Positions 33,502-42,305 of a stretch of DNA of 43,408 nucleotides are shown in pieces (positions within the stretch are counted from its first letter, which is position 1; each line of letters begins with the position of its first letter). The notes below the pieces were generated by a model. It did not search any database and was not told the origin of the DNA. It saw nothing but the letters and a program-made list of their open reading frames with translations. Origin of the DNA: Halalkalicoccus subterraneus (GTDB lineage Archaea; Halobacteriota; Halobacteria; Halobacteriales; Halalkalicoccaceae); NCBI RefSeq assembly GCF_003697815.1, contig NZ_RDQG01000028.1:1-43408 (forward strand), given 5' to 3'. The position numbers and the translations under genes are program-made.

Positions 33502-35444
33502 GTCGCGACGAACACGAGATCCGCGCGCTCGACGCCGCGACGGTGGACAAGATCGCCGCCGGCGAGGTGGTCGAACGGCCCGCATCGGTCGTGAAGGAGC
33601 TCGTCGAGAACGGTCTCGACGCCGATGCAAGCGAAATCACCGTCGAGGTCGATGCGGGCGGAATCGACCGGATCCGGGTCGCCGACGACGGGGTCGGAAT
33701 GAGCGAATCGAGCGCGAAGAAGGCGGTCCAACAGCACACCACGAGCAAGCTCCGGGATATTTCGGACTTGGAGCGAGGTGTCTCGACGCTCGGCTTCCGG
33801 GGCGAGGCGCTCTATACCATCGGCGCGGTGTCGCGACTCACCGTCACGACGAAACCCCGCGGCGGGGAGACGGGGACGAAACTCACACTGGCGGGTGGCG
33901 AGGTCGAGGGCTGCGAGCCGGCGGGCTGTCCCGAAGGGACCGCCGTCGAAGTAACGGATCTGTTCTACAACACGCCCGCTCGGAAGAAATACCTCAAACG
34001 CGAGGCGACGGAGTTCGACCACGTCAACACCGTCGTCACGCGCTATGCGCTCGCCAATCCGGCGGTCAGGTTCGTGCTCGAACACGACGGTCGGGAGGTC
34101 TTCGCGACGACCGGTCAGGGCGACCTCCAGTCGACAGTACTCTCGATCTACGGCCGGGAAGTCGCCCGCGCGATGGTTCCGATTGGGGAGCTCGCGTCGG
34201 GGCCCTTAGAGGGGCTTTCGGGCTACGTCAGCGACCCCGAAACCACGCGCTCGAACTCGGCGTACATCTCGACGTACGTCAACGGGCGGTACGTCCGTGC
34301 GAAAACGGTTCGGTCGGCCGTCATCGATGCCTACGGCACGCAGTTGGCCCCCGACAGGTATCCGTTCGCCGTTCTCGATCTCGACGTCCCACCCGAAACG
34401 GTCGACGTGAACGTCCACCCCCGGAAGATGGAGGTCCGCTTCGGCGAGGAAGACGCCATTCGCGAGCAGATCGAGGAGACCGTAGAGAACACCCTGCTCG
34501 AACACGGGCTGATCCGGGCGTCGGCCCCGCGCGGGCGGTCGACCCCCGAGGAGACGGCGATCGCGCCGGAGTCCGGGGAGAACGACGCGGCGGGTGGCTC
34601 GTCGTCCCCGTCGGGGGCGTCCGGGACCGGGTCGGACACCGGCGGCTCGGCGGAACGATCTCCGTCGCGAACTCACGGGGTCGGCGACGCCACCGGGACA
34701 TCGGGCACCGGTGGCGAAACGAGCGCGGAGGGAGGCGTTACGGGTGGGCGAGAGACGAGGGGCGACGAGTCGGGCGAACGCCGGTTTCGTGCCCCGGCGA
34801 CCCAGACGACGGTCGGCGAGCCACGCTCGCCGGACTACGAGCGACTGCCCGACCTGCGGGTGCTCGGCCAGCTACAGGGAACGTACGTCGTCTGTGCGGC
34901 CGACGACGGACTCCTCCTCGTCGACCAGCACGCCGCCGACGAACGGGTCCACTACGAACGCCTCCGGGAGGAACTGGGCGGCGAGACGACGACCCAGGCG
35001 CTCGCCACGCCGGTCGAACTCGAACTGACGGCCCGCGAGGCCGAGCTGTTCACCGCCTACGAGGACGCGCTCGCGCATCTCGGGTTCGCCGCGAGCCTCG
35101 ACGGGCGGACGGCGCGGGTCACGACCGTCCCGACCGCCTTCGACGCGACGCTGTCGCCCGAACTCCTGCGGGATGCCCTCGACGAATGCGTCTCGGGTGA
35201 CCCCAGCGATACGGTCGATTCGACCGTCGACGACCTGCTGGGCGACCTCGCGTGCTACCCTGCCGTGACGGGCAATACCTCGCTGACGGAGGGGTCTGTC
35301 GTCGAGCTACTGGCGGCGCTCGACGCCTGTGAGAACCCGTATGCCTGCCCGCACGGGCGACCGACGGTGATCCGAATCGACGGTGAGGAGCTCTCCGATC
35401 GGTTCGAGCGCGACTATCCGGGCCACGCGGGACGCCGGGACTGA
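33498..35444 (+). CDS. mutL: DNA mismatch repair protein MutL
   Basis: A 648-residue MutL. The N-terminal GHKL ATPase has KIAAGEVVERPASVVKEL, ENGLDADA (ENSLDA in most relatives), DDGVGM and STLGFRGEAL. A disordered linker (about 335-440) rich in Gly, Ser, Thr and Glu follows. The C-terminal domain carries the metal-binding endonuclease motif DQHA(x)2E(x)4E as D476-Q-H-A-A-D-E-R-V-H-Y-E487, plus CPHGRP at residues 617-622. This argues for a nicking MutL, which suits an organism without MutH. Translation is coupled to mutS. The stop abuts that of the next, convergent gene. Confidence 0.96.
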   Translation: MSRDEHEIRALDAATVDKIAAGEVVERPASVVKELVENGLDADASEITVEVDAGGIDRIRVADDGVGMSESSAKKAVQQHTTSKLRDISDLERGVSTLGFRGEALYTIGAVSRLTVTTKPRGGETGTKLTLAGGEVEGCEPAGCPEGTAVEVTDLFYNTPARKKYLKREATEFDHVNTVVTRYALANPAVRFVLEHDGREVFATTGQGDLQSTVLSIYGREVARAMVPIGELASGPLEGLSGYVSDPETTRSNSAYISTYVNGRYVRAKTVRSAVIDAYGTQLAPDRYPFAVLDLDVPPETVDVNVHPRKMEVRFGEEDAIREQIEETVENTLLEHGLIRASAPRGRSTPEETAIAPESGENDAAGGSSSPSGASGTGSDTGGSAERSPSRTHGVGDATGTSGTGGETSAEGGVTGGRETRGDESGERRFRAPATQTTVGEPRSPDYERLPDLRVLGQLQGTYVVCAADDGLLLVDQHAADERVHYERLREELGGETTTQALATPVELELTAREAELFTAYEDALAHLGFAASLDGRTARVTTVPTAFDATLSPELLRDALDECVSGDPSDTVDSTVDDLLGDLACYPAVTGNTSLTEGSVVELLAALDACENPYACPHGRPTVIRIDGEELSDRFERDYPGHAGRRD

Positions 35445-35711
35445 TTACGAGGCCGTCTCTCGGCCGGGCGCGTCGCCGACGCGGTCGGGTCGGCGCTGGA
35501 GGCGTTCGAACAGGCGGTACTCCCGATACGTCTGCAAGCCCAGTACGGGGACGGCCCCGCCGAACAACGCCAGCGCGACGGGCAGGTCGAGCAGTGCCGC
35601 CCCGGCAGTTCCGAGGACGCTCCCCACACAGAGGCCTGCCCCGGCGTAGAGCCGCCGGCGGGTCCGCTCGATCGCCCCCCGTTCGTGGTCAGCGCCATCG
35701 GTCGGGAACAT
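35445..35711 (-). CDS. Small two-span membrane protein, function unknown
   Basis: An 88-residue protein with two hydrophobic segments (about 23-42 and 45-60) and basic ends, rich in Arg at the C-terminus (LFERLQRRPDRVGD). No family is recognised. A TATCTTAAC box on this strand centred near 35736 lies about 25 nt before the ATG, which supports both the gene and its start. The stop codon directly abuts that of mutL. Confidence 0.74.
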   Translation of the reverse strand: MFPTDGADHERGAIERTRRRLYAGAGLCVGSVLGTAGAALLDLPVALALFGGAVPVLGLQTYREYRLFERLQRRPDRVGDAPGRETAS

Positions 35712-35845
35712 GGGTGGCGATACGCGCGCGACCGTTAAGATACCCCGCCAAGCGCACTGAAAGTGAAACAGCCAGAGGGGAACGGGGTCACCCTACGAGA
35801 GCGCGAAGGGGGTTGATTTTTGACGCCGCGCGAGAACTGCGGGGT

Positions 35846-36799
35846 ATGACCGACCTCGTGACCTTCGGCGAGACCATGATCCGGCTCTCGCCGCCGGACG
35901 ACGAACGTCTCGAAACCACGACCGAACTGGAGGTCCGCGCCGCCGGCGCCGAGAGCAACGTCGCGGTCGCGGCCGCGCGGCTGGGTACCGAAGCCGTCTG
36001 GACCTCGAAACTGCCCGACTCGCCGCTGGGGCGGCGGGTGACGAGCGAACTCGAGAGCTACGGACTCGAAACCGACCCCGTCCTGAGCGACGAGGGGCGC
36101 CAGGGCACCTACTACATCGAGTTCGCCGGCGAGCCGCGGGGAACCGACGTGATCTACGACCGGGCGGACGCAGCGGTGACGACCGCCCGCGCCGAGGAGC
36201 TCCCGATCGAGCGCATCAGGGAAAGCGAATGGTTCTACACCAGCGGAATCACGCCCGCGCTCTCGGATACCCTCGAAGAAACGACCGAGGAGCTGCTGCG
36301 GGCAGCACGGGAGGCGAGGACGAAGACGGCCTTCGACCTGAACTACCGGAGCAAGCTCTGGTCGCCCGCGGCGGCCCGCGAGACCCTCACCGGGCTCTTC
36401 GAACACGTCGACGTGCTCGTGACGGCGGTGCGCGACGCGAGGAACGTCCTCGACGCGACGGGCGACCGCGAGGCGATCGCCCGCGAGCTCGCCGACGAAT
36501 GGGGCTTCGAGACGGTCGTACTCACGCTCGGGGCCGAGGGCGCACTCGCCGTCCACGACGGAGACCTCACTCGCCAGTCGGCGTTCGAAACCGAGACCCT
36601 CGATCCCATCGGGACCGGCGACGCCTTCGTCGGGGCCTTCCTCGCGAAACGGATCGGAGGCGGCGATATCGGTGGGGCGCTCGAATACGGCGCGGCGACG
36701 GCGGCGCTCAAGCGAACGATCCCCGGCGACATCGCCGTCGTCACCTCCGTGGAGGTCGAAAGCGTGATCGACACGGCCGAAAGCGGGATCTCGCGGTAG
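35846..36799 (+). CDS. kdgK: 2-keto-3-deoxygluconate kinase (PfkB family)
   Basis: A 317-residue PfkB-family carbohydrate kinase. It has the family's N-terminal AAGAESNVAVAAARLG and the C-terminal catalytic LDPIGTGDAFVGAFLA with the base Asp in GTGD. The N-terminus MTDLVTFGETMIRLSPP is the pattern of haloarchaeal KDG kinases, which phosphorylate 2-keto-3-deoxygluconate in the semi-phosphorylative Entner-Doudoroff pathway. Fructokinase is the main alternative. A GATTTTTGA box A centred near 35819 lies 27 nt before the ATG. Confidence 0.88.
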   Translation: MTDLVTFGETMIRLSPPDDERLETTTELEVRAAGAESNVAVAAARLGTEAVWTSKLPDSPLGRRVTSELESYGLETDPVLSDEGRQGTYYIEFAGEPRGTDVIYDRADAAVTTARAEELPIERIRESEWFYTSGITPALSDTLEETTEELLRAAREARTKTAFDLNYRSKLWSPAAARETLTGLFEHVDVLVTAVRDARNVLDATGDREAIARELADEWGFETVVLTLGAEGALAVHDGDLTRQSAFETETLDPIGTGDAFVGAFLAKRIGGGDIGGALEYGAATAALKRTIPGDIAVVTSVEVESVIDTAESGISR

Positions 36800-36852
36800 G
36801 TCACCGACCCCGACCGGGCAACGGCTAAACGGCCGCGGGCCGAAGGAGGGAT

Positions 36853-38253
36853 ATGACCCACGTCGCGATCGTCGGGGCCTACGGCAGCGCGGGCGTCGCG
36901 GTTGCCGAGTCGCTGGCCGACGCCGACGAGGACGTCGAACTGACGCTGATCGACGACGGCGAACCGGGCGGCGGACTGTGTATTCTCAGAGGCTGTATGC
37001 CCTCGAAGGCGGTGCTCTCGGCGGGCGCTCACAAGTTCCAAGCCCGCCACGACGACCGGCTGTCGGGCGTCCCCGAGGTCGATCTCGCGCGCGTCGTCGA
37101 GACGAAAGACGAGCAGGTGCTCGGCTTCGCGGAACACCGCCGAGCGGCGGTCCACGACCTCGCAGAGCGCGAAAGCGTCGAGTTCATCCATGAGACTGCC
37201 CGCTTTACCGGCCCGCACACACTGGCGGTGGACGACCGGGAGATCGAGGCCGATTACGTCGTGATCGCGACGGGTTCGACGCTGAACGTGCCGGACCTAC
37301 CCGGAATGGACGAGGTCGATCCCATGGGCAGTGCCGAGGTGCTCGATACGACGGAGTTCCCCGATTCGGGGATCGTGATGGGCTTTGGCTACATCGGGCT
37401 CGAACTCGTGCCCTACCTCGCCGAGGCCGCCGGAATGGAATTAACAGTGATCGAGCATGACGACCGCCCGGTCGACGAGGCCCCGCCCGAGTACGGCGAT
37501 ACGATCCTCGATCTCTACCGCGAGGCCTTCGAGATCGAGGTCCTGACGAACGCACGCGAGCGCTCGGTCGAGGCGACCGCCGAGGGCGGCGTGCGCATGG
37601 AACTCGACTGTGAGGGGAAGACGGAGACGATCGAGGCCGACCAGCTCTTCACGTTCACCGGCAGGAAACCGAACCTGGATGGCGTCGGAATCGAGCACAC
37701 CGACCTCTCGCCCGAGGAGGGCTGGGTCGAGGACACGATGCAGGCCCGCGACGACCCTCATACGTTCGTCGTCGGGGACGTCAACGGCCACGAGCCGATC
37801 CTTCACGTCGCCAAAGAGCAGGGGTTTCGGGCCGCCGAGAACGTCCTCGCACACGCGGAGGGCCGCGAACTCGAACCCTACGAGAACGTCCACCACCACG
37901 TGATATTCAGCGGGTTGGGCGTCTACCCGTTCGCTCGACTGGGCCACACTGCAGACAGCGCCCGGGAGGCGGGCTACGACCCGATCGAGGTGAGCCGGCA
38001 GGCGAGCGACGACGGCGTGTTCACAGTGAAAAACGTCCCCGAGGGGCTCGCGACGCTCGTGGTCGCACGGGACGGCACCGTGCTGGGCTATCAGGGGCTG
38101 CACCACCACGCCGACTCGATGGCCAAGACGATGCAGGTCGTCGTCGAACTCGGGCTCGACGTCCGGGAGCTACCTGATAGAGCGTATCACCCGACGCTTC
38201 CCGAGATCCTCGACGGGCTGTTCCGCGAGGCGAGCGCCCGACTGGACGGGTAG
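36853..38253 (+). CDS. Lipoamide-dehydrogenase/mercuric-reductase-like flavoprotein
   Basis: A 466-residue class I pyridine nucleotide-disulfide oxidoreductase. The redox pair is C43-ILRG-C48 in LCILRGCMPSK, followed by the second Rossmann motif (GFGYIGLELVPYLAE), the FAD-binding VVGDVNGH, and the His-Glu dyad of the partner active site in YHPTLPEIL. The first FAD loop reads GAYGSAG, one residue longer than the usual GxGxxG. No E1/E2 genes of a 2-oxoacid dehydrogenase are adjacent, so this is probably not the pyruvate-complex E3. Physiological substrate unknown. A GGAGG lies just before the ATG, and a CTAAAC box lies at -26. Confidence 0.88.
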   Translation: MTHVAIVGAYGSAGVAVAESLADADEDVELTLIDDGEPGGGLCILRGCMPSKAVLSAGAHKFQARHDDRLSGVPEVDLARVVETKDEQVLGFAEHRRAAVHDLAERESVEFIHETARFTGPHTLAVDDREIEADYVVIATGSTLNVPDLPGMDEVDPMGSAEVLDTTEFPDSGIVMGFGYIGLELVPYLAEAAGMELTVIEHDDRPVDEAPPEYGDTILDLYREAFEIEVLTNARERSVEATAEGGVRMELDCEGKTETIEADQLFTFTGRKPNLDGVGIEHTDLSPEEGWVEDTMQARDDPHTFVVGDVNGHEPILHVAKEQGFRAAENVLAHAEGRELEPYENVHHHVIFSGLGVYPFARLGHTADSAREAGYDPIEVSRQASDDGVFTVKNVPEGLATLVVARDGTVLGYQGLHHHADSMAKTMQVVVELGLDVRELPDRAYHPTLPEILDGLFREASARLDG

Positions 38254-38341
38254 TCGCGGTTCATGGTAGTGGTGCGGCGGCCGGCGCGAGCGCGGGCGGC
38301 ACCCCGCCGTCCGCGCGAGCGGGACGGGGAAGGGCTGGTAT

Positions 38342-38388
38342 CGCTAAGAGCAGCCGTCCAATCGGACGGCTGCGATGCGAATTTAGCG
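38342..38388. repeat. Nested inverted repeat between convergent genes
   Basis: An inner perfect 10-bp stem, GCAGCCGTCC (38350-38359) and GGACGGCTGC (38364-38373) with an AATC loop, lies within a 6-bp outer pair CGCTAA (38342-38347) and TTAGCG (38383-38388). It follows the flavoprotein gene and precedes the 3' end of the convergent FNR-like gene, so it may terminate either transcript or be an intergenic mobile palindrome. Confidence 0.6.
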
Positions 38389-38402
38389 GACTACAAGGAC
38401 GA

Positions 38403-38424
38403 GCGGCTGCTGCCAAGCAGCTGC
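38403..38424. repeat. Second hairpin in the same gap
   Basis: Arms GCGGCTGCT (38403-38411) and AGCAGCTGC (38416-38424) pair over nine positions with one G-U, around a GCCA loop. It lies nine bases before the stop of the FNR-like gene (38433), so on that strand it would form just after the stop codon, as a terminator does. The rest of the 180-bp gap (38254-38432) is GC-rich with repeated GCGCGAGCG; no gene is seen. Confidence 0.55.
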
Positions 38425-38432
38425 GAGGGCTT

Positions 38433-39053
38433 TCAGCCGAAGTTCTCGACCTTCGCCTCCTCGGGATCGCCCCCCGCCGCTTCCAGTGCGTCGAGCGCCT
38501 CGGTGACGAACTCCTGAAAGCCGTAGACGAACACCTGCTGGCCCTCGTAGTAGCTCGCGACGTGATCCGCGAGTTCGTCTGTGACGACGACGGTCGCGCC
38601 CGCCTCCTGCAGGTCGGCCAGCCGGTCCTCGTGGACGGGCTCGTCGTCGCAGTAGACGATCGTGACGCCGTTATCGTCGGCGATCGCGCGCTCGCCGATC
38701 CCGACTGCGGGACCGACGCCCGGCCCGCCCGCCAGTATCAGCGAGTCGTCCTCGTCCTCGTAGTAGGCGCTCCCATACGGACCCTCGACGGTGACTGTCT
38801 CGCCTTCCGCGCTCTCGATCCACGGTCCGAGCTCGCCCTCGGGGTCGATCCCGATGGTGGTCTCGATGGTGTCGCCGACGTCGGGCGACGAGAGGGTGTA
38901 GAAGCGCGAGACGTGCTCGCCCTCGACTTCGGTCGAGAGCTTGACGAACTGGCCGGGTCGGGCGTCGAACCCGTCGGGCGTTTCGAGGGCGACCGCGACG
39001 GTGTCGGCCCCGACGTCCCGGACGGCGGTGATGGTGGTTTCGGTCGGCTCCAT
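38433..39053 (-). CDS. FAD/NAD(P)-binding oxidoreductase (ferredoxin-NADP reductase-like)
   Basis: A 206-residue flavoprotein of the ferredoxin-NADP reductase fold. The N-terminal barrel has the FAD-binding RFYTLSSP (RxYS type), and the C-terminal domain has the nucleotide-binding LILAGGPGVGPAVG and a final VYGFQEFVTEALDALEA. No iron-sulfur domain is attached, so it must pass electrons to or from a separate carrier. Which donor or acceptor is unknown. The start at 39053 is supported by a CTTTTTC box on this strand near 39080. It is divergent from korA across 110 bp. Confidence 0.9.
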   Translation of the reverse strand: MEPTETTITAVRDVGADTVAVALETPDGFDARPGQFVKLSTEVEGEHVSRFYTLSSPDVGDTIETTIGIDPEGELGPWIESAEGETVTVEGPYGSAYYEDEDDSLILAGGPGVGPAVGIGERAIADDNGVTIVYCDDEPVHEDRLADLQEAGATVVVTDELADHVASYYEGQQVFVYGFQEFVTEALDALEAAGGDPEEAKVENFG

Positions 39054-39163
39054 ACAAACGGGTACTCGCGGACGAGAAAAAGGGCTTGCTCTCGCGGCCG
39101 GATTTCCCCCTACTGGGCGTTTCAGAAGGCTTTTTGTCCGGGGACGGGCTACTCCTAACCCAC

Positions 39164-40912
39164 ATGCCTGAGGACTTAAACTGGGCCGTCGGCGGGGAAG
39201 CCGGCGACGGGATCGATTCGACGGGGAAGATCTTCGCCCAGGCTCTCTCACGGGCTGGACGACACGTCTTCACCTCCAAGGACTTCGCCTCGCGGATCCG
39301 CGGGGGCTACACCGCCTACAAGATTCGAACCTCCGTCGACGAGTTAAACAGCGTCGTCGACAGGCTCGACATCCTCGTCGCGCTGACCCAACGCACCATC
39401 GACGAGAACCTCGACGAACTCCACGAGGACAGCGTCGTCATCTACGACGGCGAGCGCTCGTGGGACGCCGAGGTGCCCGACGAGCAGATTCCCCTCGACG
39501 TCCCCCTCAAATCGCTCGCGGAGGACGCCGGCGGCGCGATCATGCAAAACGTCGTCGCGCTCGGTGCGGCCTGCGAGGTCGCGGGGTTCCCGATCGAGCA
39601 CCTCGACAGCGCCCTCGAGAAGCGATTCGGCGAGAAGGGCCAGAAGCTCGTCGACAACAACCAAGAGGCCGCCCGCAAGGGTCGTGACTACGTTCAGGAG
39701 AACTACGACCACGACTTCGGCTACAGCCTCGAGACCACCGACAACGACTACGTCCTGCTCAACGGCGACGAGGCGATCGGCATGGGCGCGCTCGTCGGCG
39801 GCTGTCGCTTCTATGCGGGCTATCCCATCACGCCCGCGACGAACGTGATGGAGTATCTCACGGGACGGATCGACGAGTACGGCGGTACCGTCGTCCAAGC
39901 CGAAGACGAGCTCTCGGCGATCAACATGGCGCTCGGCGCCGCGCGCTCCGGCGCTCGGGCGATGACCGCGACCTCCGGGCCGGGGATCGACCTGATGACC
40001 GAGACGTTCGGGCTGATCGCGACCACCGAGACCCCGCTCGTGATCGCCGACGTGATGCGCTCGGGCCCCTCGACGGGGATGCCGACAAAACAGGAACAGG
40101 GCGACCTCAACATGACGCTCTACGGCGGTCACGGCGAGATCCCACGGTTCGTCCTCGCCCCGACCACCATCGCCGAGTGTTTCCACAAGACCATCGAGGC
40201 GTTCAACCTCGCCGAGAAGTACCAGACGCCGGTCTACGTCGTCTCGGACCTCGCGATGGCCGTCACCGAACAGACGTTCTCGCCGGAGGAGTTCGACATG
40301 GACGAAGTCGAGATCGACCGCGGGAAGGTCGTCGACGAGGACAACATCGACCAGTATCTCGACGAACAGGACCGGTTCCAGCCCCACTACGACGCCGGCG
40401 ACGGGATCAGCCCCCGAGCGTTCCCCGGCACCGTCGAGGGCGCACACATGACGACCGGCCTCGAACACGACGAACTGGGCCGGCGGACCGAGGACACCGA
40501 CGAGCGCGTTCGGCAGGTCGACAAACGGAACCGGAAGGTCGAGACCGCCCAGAACGAGGAGGACTGGTCTCCCCGCGAGTTCGGAAACGAGGACGCCGAG
40601 AACCTCGTGTTGACCTGGGGTTCGAACGAGGGCGCGATCCGAGAGGCGATGCAGAAGCTCGATATCGACGTGCGTTTCATCTCGGTGCCGTACATGTTCC
40701 CGCGGCCGGACCTGACGGAGGCCGTCGAGAGCGCCGAGACAACCGTCGTCGTCGAGTGTAACGCGACGGGGCAGTTCGCCGACGTCGTCGAACGCGACAC
40801 CCTTACACGGGTCGAGCGCATCAACAAATACAACGGCATCCGGTTCAACGCGGACGAGCTCGTCGATCGGATCACGGAGACGTTCGCCGCCGAATCGGAG
40901 GCGAAAGTATGA
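39164..40912 (+). CDS. korA: 2-oxoacid:ferredoxin oxidoreductase, alpha subunit (gamma-alpha fusion)
   Basis: A 582-residue subunit in which an N-terminal gamma-type domain (GGEAGDGIDSTGKIFAQA, about residues 1-190) is fused to the alpha domain (FYAGYPITPATNVMEYL, about 200-582, with EDELSAINMALGAA and TATSGPG). It oxidises 2-oxoacids such as 2-oxoglutarate or pyruvate to acyl-CoA and reduces ferredoxin, together with the beta subunit. Haloarchaea use such enzymes in place of dehydrogenase complexes. The length and two-subunit form match the korAB type. A CTTTTTG box lies about 30 nt before the ATG. The end overlaps korB by 4 bp. Confidence 0.94.
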   Translation: MPEDLNWAVGGEAGDGIDSTGKIFAQALSRAGRHVFTSKDFASRIRGGYTAYKIRTSVDELNSVVDRLDILVALTQRTIDENLDELHEDSVVIYDGERSWDAEVPDEQIPLDVPLKSLAEDAGGAIMQNVVALGAACEVAGFPIEHLDSALEKRFGEKGQKLVDNNQEAARKGRDYVQENYDHDFGYSLETTDNDYVLLNGDEAIGMGALVGGCRFYAGYPITPATNVMEYLTGRIDEYGGTVVQAEDELSAINMALGAARSGARAMTATSGPGIDLMTETFGLIATTETPLVIADVMRSGPSTGMPTKQEQGDLNMTLYGGHGEIPRFVLAPTTIAECFHKTIEAFNLAEKYQTPVYVVSDLAMAVTEQTFSPEEFDMDEVEIDRGKVVDEDNIDQYLDEQDRFQPHYDAGDGISPRAFPGTVEGAHMTTGLEHDELGRRTEDTDERVRQVDKRNRKVETAQNEEDWSPREFGNEDAENLVLTWGSNEGAIREAMQKLDIDVRFISVPYMFPRPDLTEAVESAETTVVVECNATGQFADVVERDTLTRVERINKYNGIRFNADELVDRITETFAAESEAKV

Positions 40913-41772
40913 GCTCTCAGGCACACTTCACCGACTTCAAGTCGGACAAGCAACCCACGTGGTGTCCCGGCTGCGGCGACTTCGGGACGATGAACGGCAT
41001 GATGAAGGCGCTCGCGAACACCGGCAATAGCCCGGACGACACCTTCATCTGTGCCGGTATCGGCTGCTCGGGCAAGATCGGGACGTACATGCACTCGTAT
41101 GCGCTCCACGGCGTCCACGGGCGCGCGTTACCGGTCGGCACGGGCGTGAAGCTCGCGAACCCCGACCTGGAAGTGATGGTCGCCGGCGGCGACGGCGACG
41201 GCTACTCGATCGGCGCGGGCCACTTCATCCACGCGGTGCGCCGGAACGTCGACATGACCTACGTCGTCATGGACAACCGCATCTACGGGCTGACGAAGGG
41301 ACAGTTCTCGCCGACCAGTCGGGAGGACTTCGAGACCTCGACCTCGCCCGAGGGGACCAAGCAGTCGCCGGTTCACCCGCTGGCGCTCGCGATGGCCGCG
41401 GGCGGCAGCTTCATCGCCCAGTCCTTCTCCTCGGACGCCCAGCGCCACACCGAGATCATCGAGCAGGCCATCGAGCACGACGGCTTCTCGCTGGTCAACA
41501 CCTACAGCCCCTGCGTGACGTTCAACGACGTCGACACCTACGACTTCTTCCGCGACTCGCTGGTCGACCTCGACGAGGAGGATCACGACCCCACCGACTA
41601 CGATCAGGCCCGACAGAGAATCATGGACTTCGATAACATCTATCAGGGCGTGCTCTACCAGGACGACGACAGCGTCGGCTACGAGAAGCGCCTCGGTATC
41701 GAGGGGCCGATGAACGAGATTCCCGACGGTGCCCCGGAGGACGCGATGGACCTCGTTCGCGAGTTCTACTGA
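40909..41772 (+). CDS. korB: 2-oxoacid:ferredoxin oxidoreductase, beta subunit
   Basis: A 287-residue thiamine-diphosphate-binding subunit. CPGCGDFG near the N-terminus and GIGCSGKI give conserved Cys residues, probably ligands of a [4Fe-4S] cluster with the later Cys in YSPCVTF. GGDGDGYSIGAGH with VVMDNRIYGLTKGQ is the TPP/Mg binding region (GDG...N). The C-terminal region is typical of KorB/PorB. It is translationally coupled to korA. An oligo-T stretch follows the stop codon. Confidence 0.95.
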   Translation: MSSQAHFTDFKSDKQPTWCPGCGDFGTMNGMMKALANTGNSPDDTFICAGIGCSGKIGTYMHSYALHGVHGRALPVGTGVKLANPDLEVMVAGGDGDGYSIGAGHFIHAVRRNVDMTYVVMDNRIYGLTKGQFSPTSREDFETSTSPEGTKQSPVHPLALAMAAGGSFIAQSFSSDAQRHTEIIEQAIEHDGFSLVNTYSPCVTFNDVDTYDFFRDSLVDLDEEDHDPTDYDQARQRIMDFDNIYQGVLYQDDDSVGYEKRLGIEGPMNEIPDGAPEDAMDLVREFY

Positions 41773-41776
41773 AGTC

Positions 41777-41790
41777 GGGTTTTCGTTTTT
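41777..41790 (+). terminator. Oligo-T terminator after korB
   Basis: GGGTTTTCGTTTTT (41777-41790) begins 5 nt after the korB stop. Paired T-runs are typical of archaeal intrinsic termination. The remaining gap to 41921 shows no gene and contains the promoter of the next gene. Confidence 0.6.
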
Positions 41791-41890
41791 CGGAAAGCCA
41801 GTATCACCAGTCTTGGCCATCGTTTCCGCATACGTTCGGAGCTCTCGGAACCGATAAGACAAGAGTACAGGGACGAACCGCCGAGGGAGC

Positions 41891-41900
41891 GAACTATACC
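41891..41900 (+). promoter_or_regulatory. Box A of the epimerase gene
   Basis: GAACTATACC is centred about 26 nt before the GTG at 41922, matching a leaderless promoter and supporting the GTG start. Confidence 0.5.
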
Positions 41901-41921
41901 GACCGGCACGCTACGGGCAGT

Positions 41922-42305
41922 GTGCGCTTCGATCACGCCGGCATCGCGACCGACGACGCAGAAGGACTGACCGAACTGTTCGAGACCGTGTTCGACGCCC
42001 TACCGGTCCACCGGGAGACGTTCGACGGCATGGACGTCAGGTTTCTCGATCTCGGGAACGGCTACTTCGAACTGCTCGAACCCCGCGAGGGAGGGGCGAT
42101 CGGACGCTATCTCGAACGTAACGGGCCCGGAATCCACCACCTCGCGCTCGGTACCGAGGACATCGAGGGAGCACTCGAAACAGCCCGTGAGGAGGGTATC
42201 GAACCCATAGACGAGGAGCCCCGTCAGGGGGCGTGGGGACACGACGTCGCCTTCCTCCACCCGAAATCGACGGGCGGAATCCTGATCGAGTTCGTCGAAC
42301 ACTGA
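41922..42305 (+). CDS. mce: Methylmalonyl-CoA epimerase
   Basis: A 127-residue vicinal-oxygen-chelate enzyme that interconverts the (S) and (R) forms of methylmalonyl-CoA, feeding the mutase. Metal ligands are H5 in RFDHAGIAT, the His of GIHHLAL, and the final Glu in ILIEFVEH; FELLEP carries the central Glu. The start is a GTG supported by a box A at -26. Its mutase partner's large subunit is 37 kb away at 4424; the small subunit is not in the window. It ends one base before the end of the convergent acetyltransferase gene. Confidence 0.93.
   Translation: MRFDHAGIATDDAEGLTELFETVFDALPVHRETFDGMDVRFLDLGNGYFELLEPREGGAIGRYLERNGPGIHHLALGTEDIEGALETAREEGIEPIDEEPRQGAWGHDVAFLHPKSTGGILIEFVEH

Noticed and set aside
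38263-38517. Plus-strand frame of 84 codons after the flavoprotein gene
   Set aside because: It covers the hairpin region and the antisense end of the FNR-like gene, and the sequence is Arg/Ala/Ser-rich without structure.
39344-40924. Open frame of 526 codons on the minus strand
   Set aside because: It is antisense to korA, which is unmistakable. The translated sequence is a low-complexity Val/Asp/Arg/Leu mix.
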